From Flavobacteriales bacterium UBA4466 (GTDB taxonomy: Bacteria > Bacteroidota > Bacteroidia > Flavobacteriales_D > Crocinitomicaceae), in NCBI GenBank assembly GCA_905182335.1, contig CAJJBE010000007.1, positions 19,842 to 83,841 on the forward strand: 64,000 nucleotides of DNA, written 5' to 3'. Numbering within the stretch: position 1 is the first letter of the stretch; each line of letters opens with the position of its first letter. Under the pieces are notes generated by a model. It had not been told where the DNA came from. It made no database searches and saw nothing but the letters and a program-made list of their open reading frames with translations. Below are positions 18,008 to 27,242 of the stretch, piece by piece. A program made the translations under genes and the position numbers.

Positions 18008-18240
18008 TTAGAGAGTAACCTCTTTTCCCTTATTTTCAACTGAAGCCCAATTCTGCATAGATTTCATTCGTCTCACTAACTCATCAGTAAAAAAAACTTG
18101 ACCCTTGAGGTGTGTGTGTGTTTTAGAAACTCTGGTTTCTAAATACTTTCGTCTTAGTTCAATCTTCGTTAAAAGATTCTTTAGTTTCTAATCTCGTCTA
18201 TTACCTTACTATACAATAAATGGCCTAAAAGATTAGACAT
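18008..18240 (-). pseudogene. Possible frameshifted small ORF downstream of the giant barrel gene
   Basis: An ATG at 18240, 2 nt after the stop of the 18243-21689 gene, reads MSNLLGHLLYSKVIDEIRN and stops. From that point another frame reads LKNLLTKIELRRKYLETR through QVFFTDELVRRMKSMQNW to a TAA at 18010-18008. Joining the two needs a single-base shift near 18182. The composite, about 77 residues, is charged and helical with normal codon use. No family is recognised. It is either a decayed gene, a sequencing error, or (less likely) a frameshifted reading. It fills the 270-bp gap between der and the barrel gene. Confidence 0.35.
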
Positions 18241-18242
18241 AT

Positions 18243-21200
18243 TTAGAAAAATGCTCTCACCTCCATTCCGCCTGAGTGAATCATCTTATTATCTTCAGAT
18301 TTTCTCCCGTTGTACTGTATAGACAATTGAAGGTTTTTAGCAATGGATCGCTGATACCCTAAATTCCAAGTGTAATTTATACCTGGCTTTAATCCTTCTA
18401 GCATTTCAAATCCCAATGCTGAGTTCTGTACCCCCGTATATTGAATGCTCACCATTTTCATTCCTCCTTGCATAGATCCTTTTTCCACTTGATTAAATTT
18501 GAATGTTGAACCAATTTCATATACAATGGCTAAATCTCCCCCTAAGTTTTGAGCATTTCGCTTTTCCGAGGCTCTTCCATCTAGTGTAATTCTGAATACT
18601 GTATTTGGTTGATAAATGATGCTTGGCTCAATGAAGTAATACCCTATATTATAATCTCTTCCTGATGTATAGTCTGCTTCTGAAGCCTTTTCTCCTGCTT
18701 TACCAGATAATTTAAGGGTGAATTTTCGTTTGATATTCCAGCGGAGTGAAATCTGATGAAACTCGTTTAACCTTGAATCAAATCCACTTGCCAATAATGT
18801 CTTATTTCTGATATCTTGATATGAATACTCAGCTCCAAAAATACTAGAAGTACGATTAAAAAATAGTGTGTTCCTAAGGTTTGAACTCGTTGAAATCAAA
18901 CTCGTATCTACGCTTCTTGAAACAAATGGATTGAAAGCCTCAGCGCCATCAAGAGTATTTGTCTTACGATTGATCCGGACACGTGCTTGGTCTGAAAAAC
19001 GAGACAAAAACTTCAAAAAGCCTTTTTTAGAAGACCAAATACGATCAGGTCTCCAATTTATCGATTGGTTGCACTCATTCGAGAATGTTTTTACATACTC
19101 ATTGCTCGGCGTAAATACACGTATATAACTTGCTTGATCCACAAACTGGGCAATTTCAAATTCATTTAAATCTTTAACTCCGTCGCTATTATAATCAATC
19201 CAAGTATAAATTCCTTGACCATCATTGACCTGAATATATAAGAACTCACGTTTCAATTCTAACCCCGATCCAACCTCATAAAAAGTATTCAACGTCAGTG
19301 CGCCTTTTAATATTTTAAGCTCATGCTCTATTCTTCCTAACAAGGTGTTCTCTGGTGACTGAGAGATTAAATCAGGTTGTTCAATGCGAAGCTCTCTGTA
19401 GCTCGTAGTGAAGTTCAGCTTTTGACGTTTCCACTGTGTAAATTTCATCTCAGCTCCAATAGACCTAGCCTTTGCAGCACGAGTTAAACGAGTGCTATCT
19501 GATTTATTGTCATAGCGCTCTCGATAAAACAGGCGGTATTCATTTTTAATTGAATCACTATTTGCAATATATACCTGATAATCAAAAAACTGATAGCTAA
19601 TAGGGTCTAAAACACTTGTCTTGTAAAGATTAAATTCATGATCATCCTTATACCCAACCTTGAACCAACCTATACTTTGCGAAAATTCAGATTTATGTCG
19701 AATGAATTCATTTGTATTGACCGCTTTACTTGATAAATAACTCGCATCAACAAACCCTTGAAATCCTTTTTGTTTCCATTTCCCATTCAGACTTCCTCGT
19801 AACCCCTGATAATCTCCACCAATGACATAATGCTGCGCTTCTAAATTTATGTTTCCATATTTTCTTCTTCTAAAATCAAACCCCAGATTTGACGCAACTT
19901 CATTTCCAAGATAACCCTTGTCTCGTGTATTCCAATCTCTATCAAACTCAACACTTCGATAATTTTCGATCGGATTGAAATTAAGATCTCGGGCCTCAAT
20001 TCCTAAATTTGTTCGTAAGACCCAATTAGAAATACTATCTTTTGAAAGTGGAATTTCTCCTTTTAATTTTGCTCTTCCAGCAAAGCTATTGTTATCCTTA
20101 CTATCATAACGTGAAAAAGTATTTATGTCATTCTTTGAGTAGGCAAGCTCAGATTCTAAGCTTAGAAACTCCCCCAGTCTAATATCTATCCCGGCGGTTA
20201 TCATCTGACGCTGCTTTGGAGTGATAATTAAGCGCGAAGGTGAATAATCTCCTTGAGAAATTCCTCCTAATGGAATTACCCATTTATAAACCTTACCCAA
20301 GGCATTGAAGCTTTCAAAAACATAATCCCCTTTTCCTAAACCAACATATTCAAACGTTGTACTATATATTGCTGAGTCTGGATGTACTGTATAGACTAAA
20401 ACAGAATCAACACCTAATGAATCCACTAATTTATATAGATTTTGATTCTCGAAATAACCCGTAGAATCTATACTTGACATTCTTGCCAAGTCCAAGGTGT
20501 CACCAATTTCTGATAACTGGCGTTTCTGGCCTAAAGTTAGATTCTGCTGAAGAGATTGGTTTTTTGCGTCTTGCTCCGAATAAGCATTCAACCAAAATTT
20601 CATACGTTTTGAGGTATAGGTCGTAGATGTTTGAAACAGTGATCGCGCATAATTCTGATCCGAATATTGAAATTCTACTACAATCCGAGTGTCTTTGGTA
20701 ATCTGATTACGTGTTGTAAATGTAACTTCAGACGTATTGTAGTTTATGATATAATCATATTCCTGTCCACGTTCAAGCAACTGCCCATCTATATAAACCT
20801 TTTCCGTGCCGCTTAATATAATAATGAACGGCTCATTTTCGGCTCCAATTAAACGATAGGGCCCTTGATTCCCTTCGCCTCCTTGTATAATCTGACGTTG
20901 AAACTTTCCTTTCGACAACGCTCCACTCACTTGAGTTCTCCATGCCTTTGTTGTGTCTGCTGTCCATCTATAATCAATTGTTAGCCCTTGAGCCCGTTTC
21001 TTATACTTCATGAAGTAGCCTGTAGGTTTGGTCAACCAAAAATCACCAGCTACCATTTTGAAACGATCGTTATACACCTGTATAAAGACCTGATCAAACT
21101 CTCTTAATGTATTCGTATTCCCTTCTGGCTGAATTGGTAGGTTATCGTCAGAAACCGAAGCAAGTAATTTTAAGTTTGGTGCAATTTGACCTGAAAGTTC

Positions 21201-21689
21201 AAGGTTTAAGCTTGAATTCACTCCGAAATCTTGATTATTGCCAAAAGAAACTCCCCTTGAGATACTCCCCGACTTATTTAATCCTGCTCCACCAAAAAGA
21301 TCTGTGGTAGAAGTTGCATTACTAATCAAGAAACGATCGCGAAACCCTTTGTTTTTTGAATAGATTATACTTGTATCTCGCTTGGCGTATATTTTGGATA
21401 AATCCATCGGTAAAACGCGGTACTCAGTCTTTAACTCACCAGTGCATTTATTAAATAATATAAGTTCTGATGCAGCGTAGTCAAGTTTATACTCCTCGGC
21501 TGAAAGACTATTTCCATTGCAGGTTAATTTGAATGAATTTGGATAAATACTAAGGGTATCTAATTGAATTGTATCTGAGTGTACCTTGATTGTTTTGGAA
21601 CGCAAATTTGACTCCTGCGCTATGCCATAAAAGGGCAATACGAAGAGCATAAATAGCACTAGTCGCTTCAAAAAAACAGGCATCGTCAC
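18243..21689 (-). CDS. Giant outer-membrane beta-barrel protein, SprA-related, 1148 aa
   Basis: A signal peptide (about 1-25) is followed by a beta-rich periplasmic part. A stretch with strong SprA flavour comes next at about 125-200: GSISRGVSFGNNQDFGVNSS, LNLELSGQIAPNLKLLASVS, IQPEGNTNTLREFDQVFIQ. The remainder to residue 1148 alternates charged turns with amphipathic strands and ends in an aromatic (EVRAFF), typical of an outer-membrane barrel. SprA itself, the T9SS translocon, is about twice this length, so this is a shorter relative and not SprA. The role is unknown; export or anchoring of surface proteins is inference. Transcribed alone, apart from the small broken ORF 2 bp downstream. 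Confidence 0.7.
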   Translation of the reverse strand: MTMPVFLKRLVLFMLFVLPFYGIAQESNLRSKTIKVHSDTIQLDTLSIYPNSFKLTCNGNSLSAEEYKLDYAASELILFNKCTGELKTEYRVLPMDLSKIYAKRDTSIIYSKNKGFRDRFLISNATSTTDLFGGAGLNKSGSISRGVSFGNNQDFGVNSSLNLELSGQIAPNLKLLASVSDDNLPIQPEGNTNTLREFDQVFIQVYNDRFKMVAGDFWLTKPTGYFMKYKKRAQGLTIDYRWTADTTKAWRTQVSGALSKGKFQRQIIQGGEGNQGPYRLIGAENEPFIIILSGTEKVYIDGQLLERGQEYDYIINYNTSEVTFTTRNQITKDTRIVVEFQYSDQNYARSLFQTSTTYTSKRMKFWLNAYSEQDAKNQSLQQNLTLGQKRQLSEIGDTLDLARMSSIDSTGYFENQNLYKLVDSLGVDSVLVYTVHPDSAIYSTTFEYVGLGKGDYVFESFNALGKVYKWVIPLGGISQGDYSPSRLIITPKQRQMITAGIDIRLGEFLSLESELAYSKNDINTFSRYDSKDNNSFAGRAKLKGEIPLSKDSISNWVLRTNLGIEARDLNFNPIENYRSVEFDRDWNTRDKGYLGNEVASNLGFDFRRRKYGNINLEAQHYVIGGDYQGLRGSLNGKWKQKGFQGFVDASYLSSKAVNTNEFIRHKSEFSQSIGWFKVGYKDDHEFNLYKTSVLDPISYQFFDYQVYIANSDSIKNEYRLFYRERYDNKSDSTRLTRAAKARSIGAEMKFTQWKRQKLNFTTSYRELRIEQPDLISQSPENTLLGRIEHELKILKGALTLNTFYEVGSGLELKREFLYIQVNDGQGIYTWIDYNSDGVKDLNEFEIAQFVDQASYIRVFTPSNEYVKTFSNECNQSINWRPDRIWSSKKGFLKFLSRFSDQARVRINRKTNTLDGAEAFNPFVSRSVDTSLISTSSNLRNTLFFNRTSSIFGAEYSYQDIRNKTLLASGFDSRLNEFHQISLRWNIKRKFTLKLSGKAGEKASEADYTSGRDYNIGYYFIEPSIIYQPNTVFRITLDGRASEKRNAQNLGGDLAIVYEIGSTFKFNQVEKGSMQGGMKMVSIQYTGVQNSALGFEMLEGLKPGINYTWNLGYQRSIAKNLQLSIQYNGRKSEDNKMIHSGGMEVRAFF

Positions 21690-21694
21690 GAATG

Positions 21695-21706
21695 TACAAC
21701 GTTGTA
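21695..21706. promoter_or_regulatory. Perfect 12-bp palindrome TACAACGTTGTA upstream of the barrel gene
   Basis: TACAAC/GTTGTA lies 5 bp upstream of the ATG at 21689, in the 125-bp divergent region shared with the NlpC/P60 gene. A palindrome of this type could be a regulator site or a short hairpin in the 5' leader. There is no direct support beyond the symmetry. Confidence 0.25.
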
Positions 21707-21814
21707 AGGAGAAAAATCGTGTTTAAAACAGATTAAACTTTAACGTTACCCTAAAAAAGGTTAATAAACAGCTGAATTACATCGATTTAATGTAGTTTTA
21801 CATTAAGTAAATAA

Positions 21815-22288
21815 ATGAAAAAAACGTTATACATAGCATTCATCCTAATGTCAAAACTCAGTTTTGGGCAAGATAATTCGTTGCTTAACAAAGCCGATTC
21901 CATTGTTATGTTTGCGAAATCTCAATTAGGTGTTCCTTATAAATGGGCAACTAGTAATCCCAATGTAAGTTTTGATTGTAGCGGTTTTACCTCTTTTGTC
22001 TATTCATCAGCAGATGTACCTTATTCTAGGAGTTCAAAAGCCTATGGAAGTCTGGGTACTAAAGTCGATATAGAAAACTCTCGAAAAGGAGATTGTATTG
22101 TATTTACGGGAACAGCCGGAAGAGGTTCTGGTATAGGTCATGTTGGCATTGTGATTTCAAATGATGAAAATGGATTGAAATTCATTCACTGCTCAAGCTC
22201 AAAAAAACATTTTGGAGTTGTTATTACTGATTATTACGAATCTGGATACCCAAAACGGTTTCACTCGATACGACGTATGTTTCCTTAG
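21815..22288 (+). CDS. NlpC/P60-family cell-wall endopeptidase
   Basis: A secreted cysteine peptidase that cleaves peptidoglycan stem peptides. The signal peptide is 1-18 (LSFGQ). The catalytic triad is visible as C55 (FDCSGF), H109 (GHVGIV) and H125 (FIHCSSS). VMFAKSQLGVPYKWATSN is the typical start of the domain. 157 residues make a single-domain enzyme with no SH3 or LysM domain. It lies 78 bp before the histidine kinase gene. No regulatory link is visible beyond that proximity. Confidence 0.9.
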   Translation: MKKTLYIAFILMSKLSFGQDNSLLNKADSIVMFAKSQLGVPYKWATSNPNVSFDCSGFTSFVYSSADVPYSRSSKAYGSLGTKVDIENSRKGDCIVFTGTAGRGSGIGHVGIVISNDENGLKFIHCSSSKKHFGVVITDYYESGYPKRFHSIRRMFP

Positions 22289-22366
22289 CTTAGATGCTGT
22301 TAAAAAAAGTTAAGCATCCAACTACCACTACTGTAATCTTTTACATTCGTTAAAAATCGATTTGAA

Positions 22367-23980
22367 TTGAAAAAAGTTAGGGTACATTTTATTTTAATAC
22401 TCGTTGTTACTGCAATGATGGCTTTGCTGTTAATTCAGTCCGTGCAAACTGCATTCTTGGTCGACCGTAAAAGCACTGAATTCAATGATCAATTCAAAAC
22501 TCAATTAGAGCGAATCACTTTAAAGCATGAAAAAGCAGAAGACATCCGTCAGTATATGTCTCTCGCAGATAACGATTTTAGTGTTCAGTATCAAGACATA
22601 TTAAAAGAAGAATTTCAAAATTTACTTTCTGCACAAGAATCAATTTCAATTCAAGACACCTCTATTTTTGAGAACGGTAAAATTGAAAACTACCTTATAA
22701 TAAAAGGTAAAACATACGATTCTATTTCTGGTGTTACAGCTGAACAGCGTGTTATAGGAAGAGATGTAAGAAAATTTCGCGATTTGTTTGATCGGAATAA
22801 CGCCACCATTAGTCATGATTCTCTCAAATATGCCATTCAATTGGACCAGCGTGTTATTCAACAAATTTTTAAAAAAGCACGATTCGTTAACGAAATGATG
22901 ATTGAAGCATTTCGGAATAATATATATGAAGGTCCCGAAGATCGTGTTGATCTGTTCTTTCTAGATTCTCTTCTGTCTAATGAACTTGCCTTAGATAATT
23001 TACCTAAAGGGTATCGTTTTATGATTACTGACGAATACCGTGCTCCAGTTCATTTCGAAAAATCATCAAAAAACTATACTGCTAATATAGATACTACTTA
23101 TTGTTATAAAACTCTTTTATACCCAAGTAATCCTATCGACCATGATTTATATTTACACATTAATTTCCCGAAGCAAAAAGCATTCTTGTTTGGGAAATTA
23201 TGGGGGCCATTAGCGATTAATCTTTCGCTAGTTCTATTAATTATTATGGCCTTAGTTTTCATGTTTAGAACGATTTTAGCTCAACGAAAGCTGTCGGAAA
23301 TGAAAAATGATTTCATTTCAAATATGACACATGAATTCAAAACACCAATTTCTACAATATCATTGGCTTGTGAAGCCATGAATGATTCTGATATGGTTGG
23401 CAACAATACTTCAACTGCAAAACCATATGTTAATATGATTAGCGATGAGAACCAGCGATTAGGGCTACTTGTTGAACGGATTCTTCAGAGTGCTACGCTA
23501 GAGCGTGGCGAGGTACAATTACGAAAAGAAAGGGTTTTAATCAATGAGGTCATTCTCGACATCGTACAAAATGCAAACTTTAGAATTACCAAAGAAAATG
23601 GGCTCATTGAATTAAACCTTACACCCGATTTAATTTATGTTCAAGCGGATAAAATGCATTTAACAAATACTATTTCTAACTTAATTGACAATGCGATTAA
23701 ATATAGTGATGGTGCTGCAAAAATAATTGTAGAGCTTCAAAAAGAAGGGAAAAAGAACATGTTATCAGTTATAGATAATGGAATTGGAATAAAAAAAGAG
23801 CACCTCAATAAAATATTCGACAAACTATATCGTATACCTACTGGGAACATTCATAACGTTAAAGGATTTGGATTAGGACTTAGCTATGTTAAAGCAATCT
23901 CGGACCTACATGCATGGGATATACAAGTTAAGAGTAAACTAGGACAAGGATCACAATTTATCCTCATAATACAAGACTAG
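22367..23980 (+). CDS. Membrane sensor histidine kinase (RprX-like)
   Basis: TM1 (about 5-27), a periplasmic sensor region of about 250 residues without a known domain, TM2 (about 280-302), then DHp and HATPase domains. Key motifs: phospho-acceptor H322 in FISNMTHEFKTPI, N-box NLIDNAIKYS, G1 VIDNGIGIKKE, and G2 GFGLGLSYVKAI. The start codon is TTG at 22367, which gives MKKVRVHFILILVV; no ATG exists before the first helix. The response-regulator gene follows after 1 nt. The architecture matches the Bacteroidota RprX kinases. The signal is unknown. Confidence 0.9.
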   Translation: MKKVRVHFILILVVTAMMALLLIQSVQTAFLVDRKSTEFNDQFKTQLERITLKHEKAEDIRQYMSLADNDFSVQYQDILKEEFQNLLSAQESISIQDTSIFENGKIENYLIIKGKTYDSISGVTAEQRVIGRDVRKFRDLFDRNNATISHDSLKYAIQLDQRVIQQIFKKARFVNEMMIEAFRNNIYEGPEDRVDLFFLDSLLSNELALDNLPKGYRFMITDEYRAPVHFEKSSKNYTANIDTTYCYKTLLYPSNPIDHDLYLHINFPKQKAFLFGKLWGPLAINLSLVLLIIMALVFMFRTILAQRKLSEMKNDFISNMTHEFKTPISTISLACEAMNDSDMVGNNTSTAKPYVNMISDENQRLGLLVERILQSATLERGEVQLRKERVLINEVILDIVQNANFRITKENGLIELNLTPDLIYVQADKMHLTNTISNLIDNAIKYSDGAAKIIVELQKEGKKNMLSVIDNGIGIKKEHLNKIFDKLYRIPTGNIHNVKGFGLGLSYVKAISDLHAWDIQVKSKLGQGSQFILIIQD

Positions 23981-23981
23981 C

Positions 23982-24671
23982 ATGAGCAATCAAATAAGAA
24001 TACTCCTCGCAGAAGACGATTTAAATCTAGGGCAATTGCTACAAACTTTTTTAACGTCGAAAGGGTTCAGTGTGTCTCTCGCACAGAATGGTAAAATTGC
24101 ATTTGAAAAATTTAATAAAGCCAAATACAACTTTTGCATTTTTGATGTCATGATGCCTGAAATGGACGGATTCACATTAGCAAAAGAGATTCGAGAAATT
24201 GACAAGAAAATTCCAATTCTATTTTTAACAGCGAAAGCAATGAAAGAAGATAAGTTAGAAGGGTTCTCTATTGGTGCAGATGATTATTTGACAAAGCCTT
24301 TTTCAATGGAAGAATTAGTTGCTCGAATTAATGCAATATTGAGGCGTACAGAAGCTCCTTCTAGAAAAGAAATGGCTGAATTAAAGGTTGGCAAAATCAA
24401 GTATGAACCAGAATTCCGTTTACTACATCTAAAGGACCAGGTAAGGAAATTGACTACAAAAGAAAATCAATTACTTCATTTATTAGTTAAGAATCAAAAT
24501 GAAATCTTAGATAGGCATGCCACTTTACGAGCAATCTGGGGAGATGATAATTATTTTAACGGAAGAAGTATGGACGTTTATATTGCCAAGCTACGAAAGG
24601 TGTTAAAAGAAGACCCATCAGTTGAAATTATGAACGTTCACGGTAAAGGGTTTAAGCTTATTATGAAATAA
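23982..24671 (+). CDS. OmpR/PhoB-family response regulator (RprY-like)
   Basis: Receiver domain (about 1-120) with acidic pair EDD (residues 11-13), phospho-acceptor D55 (FDVMMPEMDG), T/S switch LTAKA and K in LTKPF. A winged-helix DNA-binding domain follows (about 132-229: LTTKENQLLHLLVKNQNE, SMDVYIAKLRKVL, VHGKGFKL). 229 residues is normal. It partners with the kinase 1 nt upstream. Cytoplasmic transcription factor; targets cannot be told from the window, though the polysaccharide genes directly downstream are candidates. Confidence 0.93.
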   Translation: MSNQIRILLAEDDLNLGQLLQTFLTSKGFSVSLAQNGKIAFEKFNKAKYNFCIFDVMMPEMDGFTLAKEIREIDKKIPILFLTAKAMKEDKLEGFSIGADDYLTKPFSMEELVARINAILRRTEAPSRKEMAELKVGKIKYEPEFRLLHLKDQVRKLTTKENQLLHLLVKNQNEILDRHATLRAIWGDDNYFNGRSMDVYIAKLRKVLKEDPSVEIMNVHGKGFKLIMK

Positions 24672-24749
24672 GAAAATAAATTTATTCATCGGGGAAATAA
24701 GTCAACAAAAGTTTTCACTCATTGATATAATAAAATGAATCTTTGGAAG

Positions 24750-24780
24750 TTAATAGACTCAATTAGAAACATTAGCTTTG
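24750..24780 (+). promoter_or_regulatory. Probable promoter of the wzz/wzy-like pair
   Basis: TAGCTTTG at 24773-24780 is a perfect TAnnTTTG. A weak -33 (TTA at 24750-24752) lies 20 nt upstream. The ATG of the Wzz-like gene is 20 nt downstream. This suggests that the polysaccharide genes are transcribed separately from the two-component genes. Confidence 0.45.
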
Positions 24781-24799
24781 CGCTACTAAAAATTAAAGC

Positions 24800-25795
24800 A
24801 TGAGTAAAACCACTAGTGAATTCGAACAAGAAAGAGAATCTCTATTAATATTCATTTGGAAGAAAAGAAAGATTATTATTACTGTTACAGCGATTGCAGC
24901 CATTTCAGCTACAGTAGTTTCTATTCTTTTAACTCCAATATTTAAATCTACTGCCATTGTATTCCCTGCAGCAACAAGCACGGTGTCATTCTCTGAGCAA
25001 AGAAATGCAAAAGCATCTTCTATGGATTTTGGTGAAGAAGAACAAGCCGAGCAATTGGTTCAAATTCTTCAATCTTCTAAAATTCGGAATATCATTGTTA
25101 GCCGCTATGACTTAATGAATCATTATGAAATTGATTCTGATGATGCTAACAAGAATTACAAGCTTGGAAAAGCATGGGGCAACCACATCAACTTCACTCG
25201 AACTCGATATGGATCAATTCAAATTGATGTATTTGATGAAGATCGTTTTTTAGCAGCTGAAATAGCGAACAAGATTGTCCAGATTATTGATACTGTTAAA
25301 AATGAAATGGTCCAAGAGAGAACTATTCCTGCATTCAGAATAAACCAACGTAAGAAAGACCAATTAGAAATTGAAAAAAAAGAAATCCTAAGAAAAATGG
25401 ATAGTTTATCACAGTTAGGTGTTGTTTCAACTGAAGGAAGAGCGAATCTTTTTTCTGCATACAATGAATCAAAGAATGCAGCGGATAGAGTCTTTTTCAA
25501 AAAGCAAATCGATATAAATTTACAATATGGTGCAACGTTCGATGGCTTTGAGAAGGTGCGAGATGAAAAGATCACAAAACTGACAAAATTTGAAGATGCT
25601 TATGAACAAGCTGAATCTGATGCAAATACTCTTTTTACCCATAAATTCGTTGTTGAGCCTGCAGTTGTTGCAGATAAAAAATCAAAACCCGAGCGTTTAG
25701 TTATTATCATTATTACTACAATAGGTGCTTTCATTTTTATCATTTTCGCGCTTTTAATTAAATCTCGTATTAGCGAATTGAAAAAAATCGCCTAA
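24800..25795 (+). CDS. Wzz-like polysaccharide chain-length / co-polymerase protein
   Basis: A 331-residue protein with the layout of polysaccharide co-polymerases. A cytoplasmic N-terminus leads to TM1 (about 24-46, IIITVTAIAAISATVVSILL) preceded by the basic WKKRK. A long periplasmic helical region follows (about 47-300, with KRKDQ-type coiled coil around 185-285), then TM2 (about 301-324, VIIIITTIGAFIFIIFALLI). The membrane-proximal FKSTAIVFPA matches the family's start. No C-terminal tyrosine kinase domain is present. It would set the length of surface polysaccharide chains together with the Wzy-like enzyme encoded 6 bp downstream. Confidence 0.88.
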   Translation: MSKTTSEFEQERESLLIFIWKKRKIIITVTAIAAISATVVSILLTPIFKSTAIVFPAATSTVSFSEQRNAKASSMDFGEEEQAEQLVQILQSSKIRNIIVSRYDLMNHYEIDSDDANKNYKLGKAWGNHINFTRTRYGSIQIDVFDEDRFLAAEIANKIVQIIDTVKNEMVQERTIPAFRINQRKKDQLEIEKKEILRKMDSLSQLGVVSTEGRANLFSAYNESKNAADRVFFKKQIDINLQYGATFDGFEKVRDEKITKLTKFEDAYEQAESDANTLFTHKFVVEPAVVADKKSKPERLVIIIITTIGAFIFIIFALLIKSRISELKKIA

Positions 25796-25801
25796 TTGAA
25801 C

Positions 25802-27238
25802 ATGCTTAAAAAAAATAGTGCTCTACTAGGCCTTAGCCTTTTATACATCGTGCTTTCTTGCTTTCTAATCTGGACAGATCAGGCGTATCTGACATTAGCC
25901 CCTATTGGATTGATGGCTATCTATTTTGCATTATTTTATACTGAATACACATTCTTAAGTCTAGCTTTTTTAACCCCCCTTTCTGTCAATATTGAAGAGT
26001 ATACTGACAGCTTCGGCTTGTTCATTCCCACAGAGCCCATTTTATTTGGATTGTTATTGCTACTACTTATGCAGCAGACACAAAAGAATATGCTAAACAG
26101 ATACATCTGGCGCAATCCAATTGTCTGGGCTGTTGGATTCTATCTGTTTTGGATGTTCATTACCTCAATGACAAGTAGTTCTCCTATGATATCATTCAAG
26201 TTTTTACTTTCGAGGTTGTGGTTTATCATTCCGTTATTATTTTTTGGAACACGTGTCTTTATCAAACCTAAAAATGTTCGAACATTCATTTGGCTTTTTA
26301 TAATCGCCATGTGTATTGCTATACTTTATACTATTACCGTTCATGCTAGGTATAATTTTGGGGAGAAAGAGGGGCACTGGGTGATGTGGCCGTTCTTTAA
26401 AGATCATACCATTTATGGATCAACTGTAGCATTTTCGATACCGCTAATCTTCGCACTTTACTTTTCGAAGAAACATGACCTATTGATGAAGGTGATAATT
26501 ATTGGATTAATTGTTATCGTCATTACGGGACTCTACTTCTCATATACAAGAGCGGCCTGGTTGAGTATTACCCTGTCGTTGATAGTATTGGCTATCATCA
26601 AATTAAGAGTTAAATTCAGTATCCTTGCGACAATTGCAGGAGTGGGATTAATCACACTCTATTTTAGTTGGGATAATATTCAAATGGAGCTTGAGCGAAA
26701 CAAGTATGAGCACACAACAGAAGAGTTCGGTGAAAAGATTCAAAGTGCAACCAACGTAACAACTGACGCGTCTAATCTAGAAAGGTTGAACAGATGGTCC
26801 TCTGCGATTGAAATGTTTAAAGAGCGCCCCATATTTGGATTTGGGCCTGGAACCTATGCTTTTGAATATGCGCGATTCCAAGAGCCCGAGAATACCACCA
26901 TTATATCAACGAATTTTGGAGATGCCGGAAATGCACACAGCGAATATTTAGGCCCATTATCTGAAATGGGATTGATGGGGTTATTTTCCATGTTATTTAT
27001 TGTGTCTGCCATTTTCTACAAAGGAATCACTTTGTACTATGCTTGGCCGGAGGAAGACCGTGAAATGAAAACAATCATTTTGGCCATGATTTTGTCACTG
27101 ACAACATATTTTATTCACGGAATACTAAATAACTATTTAGATACGGACAAAGCAGCTGTTCCAATTTGGGCATTTTGTGCAGCGTTTATAGCCCTAGAGG
27201 AATACAACAAGACTCCAAGAGATTCCGCACAAAGGTAA
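25802..27238 (+). CDS. O-antigen ligase / polymerase-like membrane protein (Wzy_C family)
   Basis: 478 residues with about 10-12 membrane helices and the Wzy_C domain in the C-terminal half. A large periplasmic loop contains RWSSAIEMFKERPIFGFGPG and then NAHSEYLGPLSEMGLMG, where the N-x-H-x-x-Y/L motif is the family mark. This family either joins polysaccharide to lipid A (ligase) or polymerises repeat units; sequence alone does not separate the two. A TTG lies 6 nt upstream in frame, but the ATG at 25802 fits the first helix (MLKKNSALLGLSLLYIV). Its position next to the Wzz-like gene favours polymerase, by inference. Confidence 0.85.
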   Translation: MLKKNSALLGLSLLYIVLSCFLIWTDQAYLTLAPIGLMAIYFALFYTEYTFLSLAFLTPLSVNIEEYTDSFGLFIPTEPILFGLLLLLLMQQTQKNMLNRYIWRNPIVWAVGFYLFWMFITSMTSSSPMISFKFLLSRLWFIIPLLFFGTRVFIKPKNVRTFIWLFIIAMCIAILYTITVHARYNFGEKEGHWVMWPFFKDHTIYGSTVAFSIPLIFALYFSKKHDLLMKVIIIGLIVIVITGLYFSYTRAAWLSITLSLIVLAIIKLRVKFSILATIAGVGLITLYFSWDNIQMELERNKYEHTTEEFGEKIQSATNVTTDASNLERLNRWSSAIEMFKERPIFGFGPGTYAFEYARFQEPENTTIISTNFGDAGNAHSEYLGPLSEMGLMGLFSMLFIVSAIFYKGITLYYAWPEEDREMKTIILAMILSLTTYFIHGILNNYLDTDKAAVPIWAFCAAFIALEEYNKTPRDSAQR

Positions 27239-27242
27239 GCCT

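Noticed and set aside
18243..21689. Annotation as sprA
   Set aside because: Only the N-terminal section has SprA-like features and the length is about half of SprA.
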